Assembly (NCBI GenBank): GCA_963575745.1
Contig: CAUYUJ010017826.1
Span: 412,552 to 476,551, forward strand
Length of the DNA: 64,000 bases
Direction of reading: 5' to 3'
Source of the DNA: Prorocentrum cordatum
Lineage: Eukaryota > Sar > Dinophyceae > Prorocentrales > Prorocentraceae
The translations under genes and the position numbers were made by a program. A model generated the notes under the pieces. It made no database searches, had not been told where the DNA came from, and saw only the letters and a list, made by a program, of their open reading frames with translations. How positions within the stretch are numbered: position 1 is the first letter of the stretch; every line of letters begins with the position of its first letter. Positions 31,661 to 42,289 of the stretch are shown here, in pieces.

Positions 31661-33000
31661 GACAAAAAGAAGGGAATTTCAAGAGTTTTTTTTTTTCCAA
31701 GGGGGACTCCTACTTCATATCCTCTTCCTCGAGCCCCATCAAGACTTCGGGGTCACATGCAACAATGTTTCGGGAATGCTGTTGAACTTTCTGACGCTGT
31801 CTTGGCACTCTCTTGGCTCGTCTTCATGTCCTTTTGACTGCCCCTGAAACCATTATAGAAATAGAGATCCCATGATCCCATGAGTTGAAGCAGTGGAATT
31901 TGAGAACTTTTTGTCAAACTGACTCCCTGCTTATTTGCACGAAGATCCCAAGATGCATCCCAACAGACCGTGACCTTCATGCAGAAAACGTCTAACCCAC
32001 AGCCCAGGCACTACAACTTGAAAAAAAGGGAAGTCCCACCATTCAGTTTTTTTCCAAGTTCGCCCCCTGCCTACTCATGCATGACAGACCACAATGATGG
32101 CCCCAGAAAAGAACCCAGGAAGCCTTCGAGGGCCCCAAATCGTTGAACACCGAACGGCAATTAATGAATTCTGCGTTTCCGCAGTTCCCCTTATATACGA
32201 TTCCGAGGCTTGCGCAGGGCCTCCAAGAGAGTCCCTGGATGCAAGAAACGACACGGATGATATTCCATGTGTTCGCCCATGAAGCCTAACTAGAACTTGA
32301 GCGCGCGCGATGGTATTCTTATTATTGTTATTTTTGCTACTATTGTTATATGCGCGTACATATACGCGGGAACATGGCGCCCCGCGTTCTGACTACGCGT
32401 TTCTTCGCGTCGATGGCATGGGCCCGAGAACGCTGGTAATCGTCGTTGTCGCCACAGCGGGGCTTACAGCAGCATCCGTGGCTCATCTGCGGCTAGAACC
32501 TAGCGCCACGCGCGTGGCTCTGGTATCTGTATATATATATATATACACATCTACGTGTATATCCGTATATGTGTACACACATGCTGGGCTCGGCCAGGCC
32601 TGTCCAAGATGGCAGGGTGTGTGCACCGATCCTGGGCCCAGGTCGTTCAGGCCATGGTCGGTGTTGGGTGACGGTTGGCGTCCCCCCAGAGGAATCGAAG
32701 CAGCTGGTCCTGAATATGGATCGAGGTCCATCGCGCGCCCGAGGAGGTGGATGAGGACGAGATGGATCATGAGCAGGAGGAGGTCGAGGAGGAGGTGGAG
32801 GAAGAGGGGAGTGGATAGGAGGAGGGCAGACGCATCGATGGTCTGAAATATGACAGATCTATGGTTTCTTGCGAGGAGGTGGAGGAGCAGGGGGATGAAC
32901 GAATGAATGAGGAGGAGGGGGAGAAAGGGGAGGGTGGGGAGGGGAAGAGGATCTGGGCGGTGGGAGCTGACGACGGGGAACAGAAGCAGGATGGGAGGGA
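31660..33000. other. Unassigned region
   Basis: Diverged repeat sequence, then single-copy-looking sequence with two CTAGAAC-GCGCGC motifs (32,290 and 32,492) about 200 bp apart and (TA)n near 32,530. No gene recognised. Confidence 0.45.
32290..32516. repeat. Possible small element bounded by CTAGAAC-GCGCGC motifs
   Basis: CTAGAACTTGAGCGCGCGCG at 32,290 and CTAGAACCTAGCGCCACGCG at 32,492. Both resemble an arm of the palindrome at 23,065. They are direct rather than inverted copies, so the boundaries are uncertain. Confidence 0.35.
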
Positions 33001-33195
33001 GGGGAGGAGGAGGAGGAGGAGGAGGAGGAGGAGAGGAGGAGGAGGAGGAGGAGGAGGAGGAGGAGGAGGAGGAGGAGGAGGAGGAGGAGGAAGAGGAGGA
33101 GGAGGAGGTGGGAAGAGGAGGAGGAGGAGGAAGAGGAGGAGGGAGGAGGAGGGAGGAGGAGGAGGAGGGAGGAGGAGGAGGAGGAGGAGGAGGAG
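33000..33195 (+). repeat. (GAG)n microsatellite
   Basis: About 190 bp of GAG/GGA triplets immediately upstream of the LINE-like element. Confidence 0.95.
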
Positions 33196-33289
33196 GCTCA
33201 GTCGTGCGCAGCCGCTGCCCGGCCGCCTCCCTCCTCACCCGCCCTCCCTATTTACCTTCCCCGCACCCTCCTTCCCCAACTCCCCGGCT

Positions 33290-34994
33290 ATGGAGGTCGA
33301 CGTCGTGGACGGGGGGGACGACGACGCGGCCGCGGGTCCAGGCGCAGCAGCTGGCGGAGCCGCCGCGCAGCGCTGGCGCCGGCGGGCTCCGAGTGAGGCC
33401 GCAGCTGGCTCGCCGCCCGGAGGCGGCGAGGAGGGATGGGCGATCTCGGCGCCCACATCCCGAAGCTTCGCCATGTGCGCCACGTGCCTGGGAGAAGTGC
33501 CGGCACGCACTCCCCGGGTGCGGCCGGCGTGGGGGGACCAGGGGCCAGAAGGGAGAGACAGTGGCGCGCACGCTGGCCAGAAGGATTCGCTTCCTTTGGG
33601 AGGGGTCGTGGGACATCCTGTGGCAGGAGGCGGAGCTTCCGCTACGCAGCGGCGCAGGCGCGGCCATCACGGCGGCGCAGGGCTTGGCGAAGGACGTCAA
33701 GACAATTGAGGAGGCCCGTGCGGACGAGGACCTGCGGGAGGCGATGCGGATTCTGGATGGGAAGCTGCCGTTCGCCCCTGACGAGAAGGCCCGCCGCTGC
33801 CGCCCGACGCTTTTCCCCAGAGCGGCGACGCAGCCTGACATCCCGGCGGTGCAACCCGCGGATGACGATGTCGACCGCTTTCTGGTGCAGCTGCGCCTGG
33901 CGTACACCCACGCCCCGAGGCATCGCGGAACGGGCCCGGGAGGCTCTAGAGGCGAACGCTGGGCATGGATGCTTGGGCACGAGGAGGCTTGGGACAGCTT
34001 CGCCAAAGTGATCCTGAACCTGCAGCTCGGCAGGGCCCCGTGCGGCGACGCGCAGGCCTGGCTGGGCGCGCGCGTCCTGGCCGGAGACCGGGAGGAACGC
34101 GACAAGGTCCGGCCGTTCGCCCTGGGGGTCTTCCACCGCCGGGCCGCCTCCAAGGCGGGAGCCGGGTGTTCCGGGGCAGGGTGGCGGCAGCCCTCGGCGA
34201 GTGCGACCTCTCCGTGGGGAACGACAGAAGGGGCGGAGTACGTGCACAAAGCGGCGCTGCTGGATTTGGACAGCCGGCCGGGGTGCTGCAAGCTGAGCCT
34301 TGGCGCTAGCAGTGCTCTCACAACGAGTACGACCGTGCGACCGCGGCGCGGGCTGCCCAGGCGATGGCCCCAGAGCTGCTGCCGTGGGCTCGCGGCGGCT
34401 TGAGCACGGCGGCTGTGCATGTGCACGTAGCGCGGGACGGCAGCCGCACGCTACTTACTCCCCAAGGAGCAAGGGGGCGACCAAGGCGATGCCCTAACGA
34501 ACCAGATCTTCCCACTCTGCTACAAGCGCGTGGCAGAGTCTGTGGCGGCGGCGGCCGGGACGGAGGCCGAACCAGGGCGCAGCTACTGCTACCAGGACGA
34601 CCTCGACGTCATCTGCGCGCCGGCAGTGGTGGCGCAGGCGGAGGCGGCCTTCGTCGCGGCGCGCGCGCAGGTGGGTCTCCGCGCCAACCCAGCCAAAGCG
34701 AAGCTGAGCCCAGGGCGCGGAGTGGATGTGGCCGCTCTGCCGGCGCGCCCCGAGGTGGAACCGCGGGCCCTCGTGCTCCGCCACGGCGCGCTGCCGACGG
34801 GTCGAGAAGGTCTGCCGGCGGCTCCAGCAGCGGTGCCGGCAGAGGGCGGCTTGCTGGCCGAGGGGGGCCTCGAGGTGGCCCGGCTGGAGGCCTCCCGGGC
34901 GCGGATGTACACCCGCTTGAGGGAGCTTAGGGCCGCGGGCCTGGACAGACAGGCGGCCCTCGCCTTGCTGCGCGCCAAGACGAGCCCAAACTAA
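33290..34994 (+). pseudogene. Reverse transcriptase domain, frameshifted
   Basis: Begins MEVDVVDGGDDDAAAG with a C-x2-C segment (CATCLGEVPARTPRV). It changes frame near 33,540 and reads GPGGSRGERWAWM (from 33,933) and the fingers motif KVRPFALGVFHRRAA (34,104). A shift near 34,311-34,318 gives the region-A remnant ASSA/HNEYDRATAAR, in which the first catalytic Asp is not clear. A second shift near 34,460 restores the frame for GGDQGDALTNQ (34,473; the QGDxL motif) and CYQDDLDVI (34,587; the YxDD box with Tyr-Gln-Asp-Asp). It ends AKTSPN-stop. The paired shifts compensate each other, so single-base indels, biological or from assembly, explain them. Confidence 0.7.
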
Positions 34995-36760
34995 TTGCAC
35001 TTTCCTCGCGCGGACGTGTGGCGTCCCAGCGACGGCAGCCCGCGCTTTGGACGCTGCGCTCTTGGCGGAGGTGCAGCGCGTGCGCAGCCGGCAGCTGGAG
35101 GGCTTGAGCGGGAAGAAGCTCTGCCTCGCGGGCGCAGCCGGGGGCCTGGGGCTGCAAAGCGTCGAGCTCACGGCGGCGGCTGCCCGGGCGGCGTCGTGGC
35201 ACTTCTGCCTCCCGCGCTGCCTGCGCAGGCTCGGGATCGACGGGGCGGGCTCGCTGGCCAGCGTGAGCCCGTGGGCGCGGAGGTGCCTCCCGGAAGCGAC
35301 GAGGGTCCTCCAGGCGGCCCTCGAGGACTGGACCGCCCACGTGGGCGACGAGGGGCTCGCAGCCTCGCAGCGCGCTCTGGCCTCGGCCCCCCTTGCTGCG
35401 GCTGCGCGCATCGTCGCCAACGAGGCGAGCCACGACCCACTGGCAGCGGCGGCTCTGCGCAGCGCCGGGGGCCCCGGAGCGAGCGCCTGGCTGGGCCCGC
35501 CGTGCCGGCCGGAGCACCGCCTCTCCGACGCGCAGTTCGACATTGCGTTGGGCGTGCGCCTCGGCGAGGACTTGCCCTGCTGCACGGGGGCGCGCCAGCG
35601 CAAGCGCCCCGACGGACGCGTGTGCGGAGCCGTGCTGGACCCGAATGGGCAGCGTGCGCGGTCTTGCGCGGTGGGCGGGTGGCTCGTCCGCCGCCACGAC
35701 ACCGGCTGCGCGGTGCTGAAGGTCTGGTGCGAGGAAATGAGCTGCGCGGTCCACGCCGAAGTGGCCGTGTCGCACGCGCCGGCCAGCCAGCCGGAGGCGC
35801 GCGTGGACCTGATCATCCACGCCTCCCGGGTGGCGGCGCCCATCAGGGTGGACCTGGCGGTCGTCAGCGCGCTGTCCCAGGATGCGCTCGCGCGCGGGTC
35901 AGCCCGGCGCGCTGGCGCCGCGGCCGCGGCGGCGGAGAACGGCATGCGCACGAGGTACCCCGACCTCAGAATGGCCCCGTGCGTGATCGAGGACCGCGGG
36001 CGGATGGGCGAGGACGTCCTGGCCCTAGTGCGCCTGCTGGCCCCGGCGCTGGACGTCGAGCGGTTGGCAGCCATCCGCCGGCTGCAGCAGGCGCTCGGCG
36101 GCGCGCTGCAGCGCCGCGCGGCGGACGCCGTACTAGCGGCCGCGCGGCGCCAGGCCTGGCGTGGGCCCCGAGCAGGGCGCTTGGCGCACCTGGACAGGCT
36201 GCAGCGGCGCGCAGCGACCGCAAGGGGCACTGCTTGCTGGCCGGCGGCGCGGGGGCCGCTGGCGGGGCGCGGCCGCTGCCGCCGCTCGCTGGGCCGGCGC
36301 GACGCCGACGGCGGAGGGCGCGGGGCGCCCGCGCTGGCCTGGGCGGGCCCTGGGCGCGGAGCTGGCGGGGGCGCTGGCTGGCGCGGCGCTGCTGCTGCCG
36401 GGCAGCTGGGGGCGGCGCCGGCTGGCGCGGCGGCCCGGAGGCGGCGGCGGGGCTCGGCGGCGCCCGCGCGACGCTGCCGCGGCCGCGGGGGGCGCCGCAG
36501 CGGGGCGGCAGCGAGCTGGCGCGGCTGGCGCGGCTGCCCGGAGGGCGGGTCGCTGCTTGCGAGCTACTGCCGGTTCCTGCTGGTCCCCCTGGCGCTCCCG
36601 GGTGAGCCAGGTCAGGCTCCGGCCGGCGCGCCCTCTCCTCCTCGGGGGCGACTCGCCGCCGAGCGGTGGGCCGCGCCTGGGTTGGGGGGGTTGCGCCGGC
36701 TCCCGACCGCAGAGCGCCAGCCCGCGGGGGGCCCGCGCGCGCCGCGGGAGGAGGAGGATG
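33290..36760 (+). mobile_element. Decayed LINE-like (non-LTR) retrotransposon
   Basis: Protein-coding remains in order: N-terminal Cys-containing segment, reverse transcriptase (33,930-34,990), then a C-terminal zinc-finger/nuclease-like region (35,047-36,240). No long terminal repeat was seen and no tail was identified. At least four frame changes and one stop interrupt the reading, so it is inactive. The architecture and wording (GPGGSRGERW, RPFALGV, YQDD, CGAVLDPNGQRARSC) match the RT family that is abundant in dinoflagellate genomes. Confidence 0.7.
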
Positions 36761-36795
36761 ATGATGATGAGGAGGAGGAGGAGGATGAGGCATAA
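35047..36795 (+). CDS. Retrotransposon C-terminal region: zinc-finger and nuclease-like domain
   Basis: Frame open for 582 codons with no clear ATG; it continues the RT in another frame. Residues about 20-60 read LSGKKLCLAGAAGGLGLQS, the post-RT thumb-like segment. Around residues 195-220 is a Cys/His cluster (CGAVLDPNGQRARSC, GGWLVRRHD). A PD-(D/E)xK-like region follows (ARVDLIIHAS, IRVDLAVVSALSQ, then AAAAAENGMRTRYPDLRM and EDRGRMGEDVL), resembling the restriction-like endonuclease position of some non-LTR elements. After about residue 395 the sequence becomes Ala/Arg/Gly low complexity and is probably out of frame. Nuclease assignment is by layout and motif spacing, not proven. Confidence 0.55.
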   Translation: MDAALLAEVQRVRSRQLEGLSGKKLCLAGAAGGLGLQSVELTAAAARAASWHFCLPRCLRRLGIDGAGSLASVSPWARRCLPEATRVLQAALEDWTAHVGDEGLAASQRALASAPLAAAARIVANEASHDPLAAAALRSAGGPGASAWLGPPCRPEHRLSDAQFDIALGVRLGEDLPCCTGARQRKRPDGRVCGAVLDPNGQRARSCAVGGWLVRRHDTGCAVLKVWCEEMSCAVHAEVAVSHAPASQPEARVDLIIHASRVAAPIRVDLAVVSALSQDALARGSARRAGAAAAAAENGMRTRYPDLRMAPCVIEDRGRMGEDVLALVRLLAPALDVERLAAIRRLQQALGGALQRRAADAVLAAARRQAWRGPRAGRLAHLDRLQRRAATARGTACWPAARGPLAGRGRCRRSLGRRDADGGGRGAPALAWAGPGRGAGGGAGWRGAAAAGQLGAAPAGAAARRRRRGSAAPARRCRGRGGRRSGAAASWRGWRGCPEGGSLLASYCRFLLVPLALPGEPGQAPAGAPSPPRGRLAAERWAAPGLGGLRRLPTAERQPAGGPRAPREEEDDDDEEEEEDEA

Positions 36796-37240
36796 TACGA
36801 ATAATAAGAAGACGAATACGACGATTGAGAATAGTGATATGAATAATACTGGGAACAGTAAGAGTCATACGATTCAGCGTAATAATATGACTACGAAAGA
36901 TAAACATATTAATCATACTACGAATGAGAATACTAGTAATAATAATACGAATACGAAGAAGACGAGTACTAATAATAAGAAGAAGAGTACTAATAGCAAT
37001 ACTACTAAGAATAATATGAGTAACGACGCGACGAATTATAATATAAAGAATAGAAATACGAATGCTACTAATAATAAGAATACGAGTAATACTTGTACCA
37101 AGAATAATCATATGTATAATAATGACAAGCATACTGTTAATAATATTAATAATACTTAGCTAAGAAGAAGATGAATTATCAAAGGAAGAATACTAATACG
37201 AATAAGAATAATACTAAGAATAAGAAGAAGAGGAGGAGGA
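36790..37240 (+). repeat. A-rich cryptic triplet island
   Basis: About 450 bp in which nearly every triplet has A in the middle position (AAT, GAA, TAC, GAC and so on), inside DNA that is otherwise 65-70% GC. The Asn/Thr/Lys-rich frame over it is low complexity. Confidence 0.75.
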
Positions 37241-37429
37241 GGAACAGGGGGAGGACGGCAAGGACGTTGTTGTGGAGCGACGTCAGGTCAGAAAAGACAA
37301 AACCAAGCCTCCACTTCAGAAATAGAGGATCCCCCATCCTCCAGCTCCTGCGGCGGCTTCCTTGCGGCCTGGCCCCAGCGAGCTGGCCGAGCCGAGGTCA
37401 CGCTCCTGCAGGCCGCAGGCAGGAGGACA

Positions 37430-37690
37430 GTGAGCATGAGGAGGAGGAGGAGGAGGAGGAGGAGGAGGAGGGAGGAGGAGGAGGAAGGAGGAGGAGGATA
37501 ATGAAGGAGGAGGGGATGAAGAGGAGGAGGAGGAGGAGGAGGAGGGGGAGGAGGATGAAGAGGAGGGGAGGAGGAGAACGAGGGGGGAGGACGATGAGGA
37601 GGAGGAGGAGGAAGAGGGAGGAGGAGGAGGAGGAGGAGGAGGAGAGGAGGAGGAGGAGGAGGAGGAGGAGGAGGAGGAGGAACGGGAAGT
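37430..37690 (+). repeat. (GAG)n microsatellite
   Basis: GAG/GGA triplets with GAT interruptions for about 260 bp. Confidence 0.95.
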
Positions 37691-37724
37691 GGAGAGGGAT
37701 GTTTGTGGCGATTCTTATTACTAG

Positions 37725-37930
37725 CCGTATCGTGCTGATGGGGACGATAATTCTGACGATGATGCTGATGATGGCGACGGCGACGATGCTGTTGCTGATG
37801 CCGATGACGATGTTGATGACGATGACGACGATGCAACTGTTGATGACGACGAGGACGATGATGTTGATGTCGGCAGTTGGTGATGGCAGTGCTGATGATG
37901 ACGACGATGCGACTTGTCATGCGAACGTGT
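37725..37930 (+). repeat. (GAT/GAC)n cryptic triplet tract
   Basis: GATGAT, GACGAT and CTGATG triplets, about 200 bp, directly upstream of the DIRS-like element. Confidence 0.8.
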
Positions 37931-38385
37931 AGGGGGTGGTGCAGCACAGTGTCCTGTCTATTTCGCTCAAGCCTGATAAATTCAGGGAGCGCCTGTTGTT
38001 CTATGCGTCCCGCTCTCCCGCAGATCCCGCCCTGGATCCTCGTCTGCGCGTGGTGCACGCTGGACGCCCTGTGGCCAGGTCTGGTTCACGGCGGCGGCGG
38101 CGGGGGCCCCCTCGGGGAACCGCTTGCAACGGTGCTGGCGGCCGAGGCCGTTCCCCGCGAGGCGGAGCGGGCTGCGCTCTACGCTCGCGACCTCGCAGGT
38201 TGCCTCGAGGACGTCGCGGCTGCTCGCGGAGGTGGCGGCGCTGGCGGCGCAACTTCAGGACGTCCGCGCGCAGAAGGAACAGCAGGGCACGGGCGCGGGC
38301 TCTTTCTATGTACATTCCATCGGGCTTGTCCTCACGGGGATCTTGACACATATCGTGCGCGTGTGCAGCCACTGCCGTTTCCGAC

Positions 38386-38715
38386 ATGGCGTTGTTGCCG
38401 CGATTACAGGTGTGCGAGACGGAGGGGAGCGCCGCCGAGGCGGCGGAGTTCTTCAATGAGCTGCTGCCAGGTCGCGTCGTCACGTTCCACTACAGTGACG
38501 ACTGCAACGTCTGGCATGAGCGTGTCTTGGTCTGGCCCGCGGATGCGCAGCAACTCGCCGCGCGGTGGACGATCATCAGTCCGGACGGCGATGTGTACGA
38601 CGAGGAAATAGCCAGCGGGGCCGACGGCGACGGGCCCAACGTGGCGTCGCTGACCTTCGGCGCGACGCCAGCTCGGCAGCGGCCAGCGGGGCGGGTGCAC
38701 CGCTTCCGCAATTAG
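38386..38715 (+). pseudogene. Gag-like N-terminal segment
   Basis: Reads MALLPRLQVCETEGSAAEAA with VWHERVLVWP and the widespread dinoflagellate retroelement phrase WTIISPDGDVYDEE. A TAG at 38,713 interrupts it, but the same frame continues after the stop with EAELLDMVRTARRDARAVGL and VEPPFSVRRGEVLGG, so the stop is a later mutation in one protein. Confidence 0.6.
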
Positions 38716-39671
38716 CCATTGGAGGCCGAGTTGCTGGACATGGTACGCACTGCCAGGCGTGACGCACGCGCTGTAGGCCTCGAAGTTGTGGAACCTCCGT
38801 TCTCCGTGCGCCGCGGCGAGGTGCTGGGCGGGGCCTCCACGGTCAGCTTCGGGGAGGTGCCAGGCTTCTACCGTCGTCTGGGCCGCCAGGGCGTCGCGCT
38901 GGCGCCTGCCGCTTCCTGGGCGTGGAGGGTGCCGCCACTCCGCCGCCTGGCCCTGCGGGCGCCCGCGTGCTGGCGGGCGCGGAGGCGGCGCCACTTGTCG
39001 TGACTTGGATCGCCGGCAAGACGGTCGCCAACGAGATCCGACGGTCGCCAGGGAGATCCAGCGGGGCGACGAGATCGCACCCACGGCAGGTGACGTGGTC
39101 TGGGGTGAGAGCGGGCTCCACGGCTTGCCCTCTGGCTTCGTCGTGCCGATGGAGCTGGTGCCGACCCCAGTCGCGTGTCGTCGCGCTGGCGACGAGGCCG
39201 ACGACGCTCGCTTGCTGGGCGCCTTGACGCGCAAGCAGGACGGCCGTCGTTCATCGGGATTTCCGTGAGTCGCTGAGTCAGATGCGGCAGGAAGTCCTTG
39301 ACGACTTCCCGTTGTCAGGAGAGCGCAGCTGCAAGTGGCTGCGCGAGTGCATCATCGAGCGCGGCGGCACTCCTGACGGCCGCCAGACCAGATGGATGAA
39401 CGAGAGTGGCTGCACCAAGGACTCGGCGGCGGCCCACTTGCACGGACTTACCAGCTGGCGGAGGATACCATGGGCAGCGTGCAGATTGAAGGGGTCGAGC
39501 ACTGCGTCGGGCGCTCGAAGGAGAGCGCTCGCCGCGGGGCTGCCGCGGCGCCCGCCAGGCCTTGCCGAGCACGCCACGGAGCAGCCCGCCAGCGAGACCG
39601 AGATCCAGAAGCAGCGGCGGAAGGCGCGCGAGGAGAAGAGCGCCTCCGCCGGCAAGAAGGGGCAGGGGTGA
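38716..39671 (+). pseudogene. Gag-like C-terminal segment, frameshifted
   Basis: After a frame change the conserved part reads VVHRDFRESLSQMRQEVLDD, FPLSGERSCKWLRECI, ERGGTPDGRQTRWM (from about 39,240). It ends in a basic tail (EIQKQRRKAREEKSASAG) at the stop at 39,671. This matches the middle-to-end of the gag-like protein that precedes DIRS-like RTs in dinoflagellates. It probably packages element RNA; function is inferred only. Confidence 0.55.
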
Positions 39672-40199
39672 ACCTGGGGTCGGCGGACGGGAGGTCGCTC
39701 GGCCCGTCCGCCGCTCGTGAGGGCCAATTTTGTCGACCCGAAGCTGGCCATTCTCTTGGTGGCGGGATGCTGCCCTTTGCTATCCCTGCCGCGCCAGTTG
39801 CTGCTCCTCCTCTGCCTGGGCTGTCCCGTTCGGTTCGGGCGCGTCTTCACCGCGCTCGGGACGCCGTGGAGTGCCTCAGCGCGCTTGGGGTCTACGCCGC
39901 ACCGCGGTGCACGCCGGGGCGCCTCTGGATTTGGACGGCATTTCACCTCGGCGCGTTCGACGTCTTCATCTACAGATGGAGGCTCCAGCGAACGCGTCGG
40001 CCCAGGAAGCCTGCTCAGAGCTTTTGGCCGCCCGTCTCCACTGCGACACGTCTGATGACCTACCGCCGAGGCCGCTTGCGCCGCGCCCCGTGAGCTGGCC
40101 CCAACTCGGAAACGAGCCAGGCTGGCTTGCTGACTGACTTGGGCCAAGCGACCGGTGCTCACTCCCGAACCTCGACCACGCCCTGCTGCTGCTGCCGCC

Positions 40200-41300
40200 G
40201 CCGATCTTTGACCGGGTCGTGGAGGAGGGCGGGGTGCCCGCGTTATGTATGGACCCTGCGCTGGAAAAGAACCGCACGATGTATGTGAAGTTCGTGAAGA
40301 CTGGGATCTCCAGGGGCGTCTCGTGGCTGGCAAGTCCAGGGCAAAGGACGTCTGGGTGTTCTTCGTGGCCAAGAGAGACAGTCGTAACGGGATGGTGCTC
40401 GACTGCAGGAGAAGCAACCAACGGTTTCAGCCTTCTCCGCCGTTCAACCTATTCTCGGCCGCGGGCTTTGCATAACTAGAGGTGCCCGAGGGGGCCCCGC
40501 TCTATCTCGCGGGGGTCGATGTCCAGGGCGCTTTCTATTGGCGCTGGTTGGCCGCCTACCTGCGGCCGCTGTTCTGCCTGCCCGCGGTCGCCGCCCGCGA
40601 GCCGGGCATCGGCGCTGGGCGGGCGCCGCGTGGCGCCGCGGGCGCGCTTGCGCCCGCGGCTGGCTGCGGGGCTGGCGGGCAGGAACTGGGCGCTGTGCTT
40701 CGCGCAGAAGGCCCGCGAGCGCGTGCTGGGCTGCGCGCTCAGACCTGAGCTTCGGGCGTCGGCTTCGCCCGCCGCCGCCGAGGCTGGCGGGGCCGGCCCA
40801 CTCCCTCTACGTCGACAACGTGCTCGTCGTAGGCGCTGATCGGGGGGAGGTGGCGCGCGTCGGGCGGCTGGCCTCCCAGACCACGCGGGCCGCTGGGCTC
40901 GCCATGCACGGCGAGTCAGACGCTGCGGGCCCCATGGAGATGTTAGGCGGGCAGCTGGAGGGGCGGCCCGCGCGCTCCACGCTGGCGCCGCGCCGCTTCT
41001 GGAAGCTGCGCCTGCGCCTCGGGTGCCTGGCGCGGCGTGGCCCGAGGGCCGCCGGCCGCGACGTCGTGGGCGCCCTGGGCCGCTGCGCGTTCGCGGCGCT
41101 CTGCCGCCGCGAGGGCCTCAGCTTATTCGGCGCCGTCTGCGCCTTCGCTCAGCGGGGTTGCCTGCGCGCTCGGCCGCTGCGGGCGCGCGAGCTGGGGATC
41201 TCCCGCGGGGCCCTCGTCGCGCAGAGCGCCCAGCAGGATGCCCCCTGGTCTCCGCAGGTGGTCGTGGCGGATGCCCGTGAAACTGGGCGCGCGCCAATGA
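40200..41300 (+). pseudogene. DIRS-like reverse transcriptase, broken
   Basis: DPALEKNRTMYVKFVK (about 40,250), VWVFFVAKRDSRNGMVLDCR (about 40,350; RT fingers), an in-frame TAA at 40,473, then LAGVDVQGAFYWRWL (region A, catalytic Asp in VD) and YLRPLFCLPAV. Frame changes give NWALCFAQKA (about 40,685) and LYVDNVLVVGADRGE (about 40,807), the catalytic box with Tyr-Val-Asp-Asn, i.e. the second Asp replaced by Asn. PRRFWKLRLRLGCL and LSLFGAVCAFAQRG follow. Two frameshifts and one stop. Confidence 0.65.
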
Positions 41301-41565
41301 GCGCTGGCCAGGGCGCGGGGGGTGTCACCGCCGCGGGCCGCCGGCATGAGAGCTGGCTGTTCCGCCGCACTCGCGAGGGGCGCGGCAGCTGGCGGCCGCG
41401 GGGTCGCGCGGCCCGCGCGGCCGAGGCCGCGCTGCTCGATGCAGAGCCGTCGTTTCCAGCGTTGAGGGGCGAGTCCGTCAAGAACTTCCCCGAAGTGTCT
41501 GCGAGCGCCCCCCGCCGTGCCAACGGGCGGCTGCTGCGCTGCGTCCCGACGTTTAGGAAGGGGCC

Positions 41566-41895
41566 ATGCATCGCAAAGAAGCTAGTGGATACCTGCGCGC
41601 CGTGCTGATTTTATCGGACGCGGACTCCTGGGGGAAGATGCGCGTTTTCTTTTGCGATAAACTTGCACTGGCACTTGCGCTCTCGAAGGGTCGTTGCCGC
41701 GATATTTACTCGCTCAATATTCTTCGCCGAGGGGCCGCCCTCGCCCTGGCCGCGGGCGCTCGGATCCACGGGCGAAGGGTGCCCGGCGAGCTGCGCGGCG
41801 CCGATGGCGCCAGCCGTGCCCGCGCCCGCGAGCGTGCTGACGGACGCTGTGTGCGCGCCGCGGTCTGGCGAGAGCTTACCGCGTGGGGTCGTTAG
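41566..41895 (+). pseudogene. DIRS-like RNase H segment
   Basis: From Met at 41,638: RVFFCDKLALALALSKGRC, SLNILRRGAALALAAG, HGRRVPGELRGADGASR. This parallels the DIRS RNase H signature (an Asp followed by Leu/Ala helix and KGR, then a VPxxxNxAD-x-SR end; here Asn is replaced). It would degrade element RNA after reverse transcription. Confidence 0.55.
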
Positions 41896-42289
41896 CTGCG
41901 ACCGCGCCGCGACGCCTGCCGTCGCCCGCAAGCTGGCGCGGGCGCTCCGGGGCCCAGGCCCCTCGCTGCCGCCGCGGCCTGCGCGCGCGACCCAGCGTTG
42001 GCGGGCCGCCCTGCTCGGTCGCGGCGCGCGGCGGCGCAGGCCCCAGTCTTGGGGCGAACCGCGGTTCAGGGGGGCTCCCCGGGGCCGCCTGCCGCCCGAG
42101 CCCGTTCGGCTCGCGCCGTGGGGCCGCAGCTGAAGTGCCTCAGTGCGGCCTTTCTTGCCGAGCTTCGCGCCGCCCATCGCGGCCTCCGCCCCGCTGCGTG
42201 AGCTGCCGATGTCTGTGCGGCGCCGCCCGGGCTCAGGGGGCAGGCGCGGGGCGCCGCCCGCCAGCTTTCCATCGCAGAGACGGCCGCAG

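Noticed and set aside
34494-36605. A 578-codon minus frame and a 536-codon plus frame across the LINE-like element
   Set aside because: Shadows of the RT and C-terminal coding frames in GC-rich DNA; no recognisable motifs in either.
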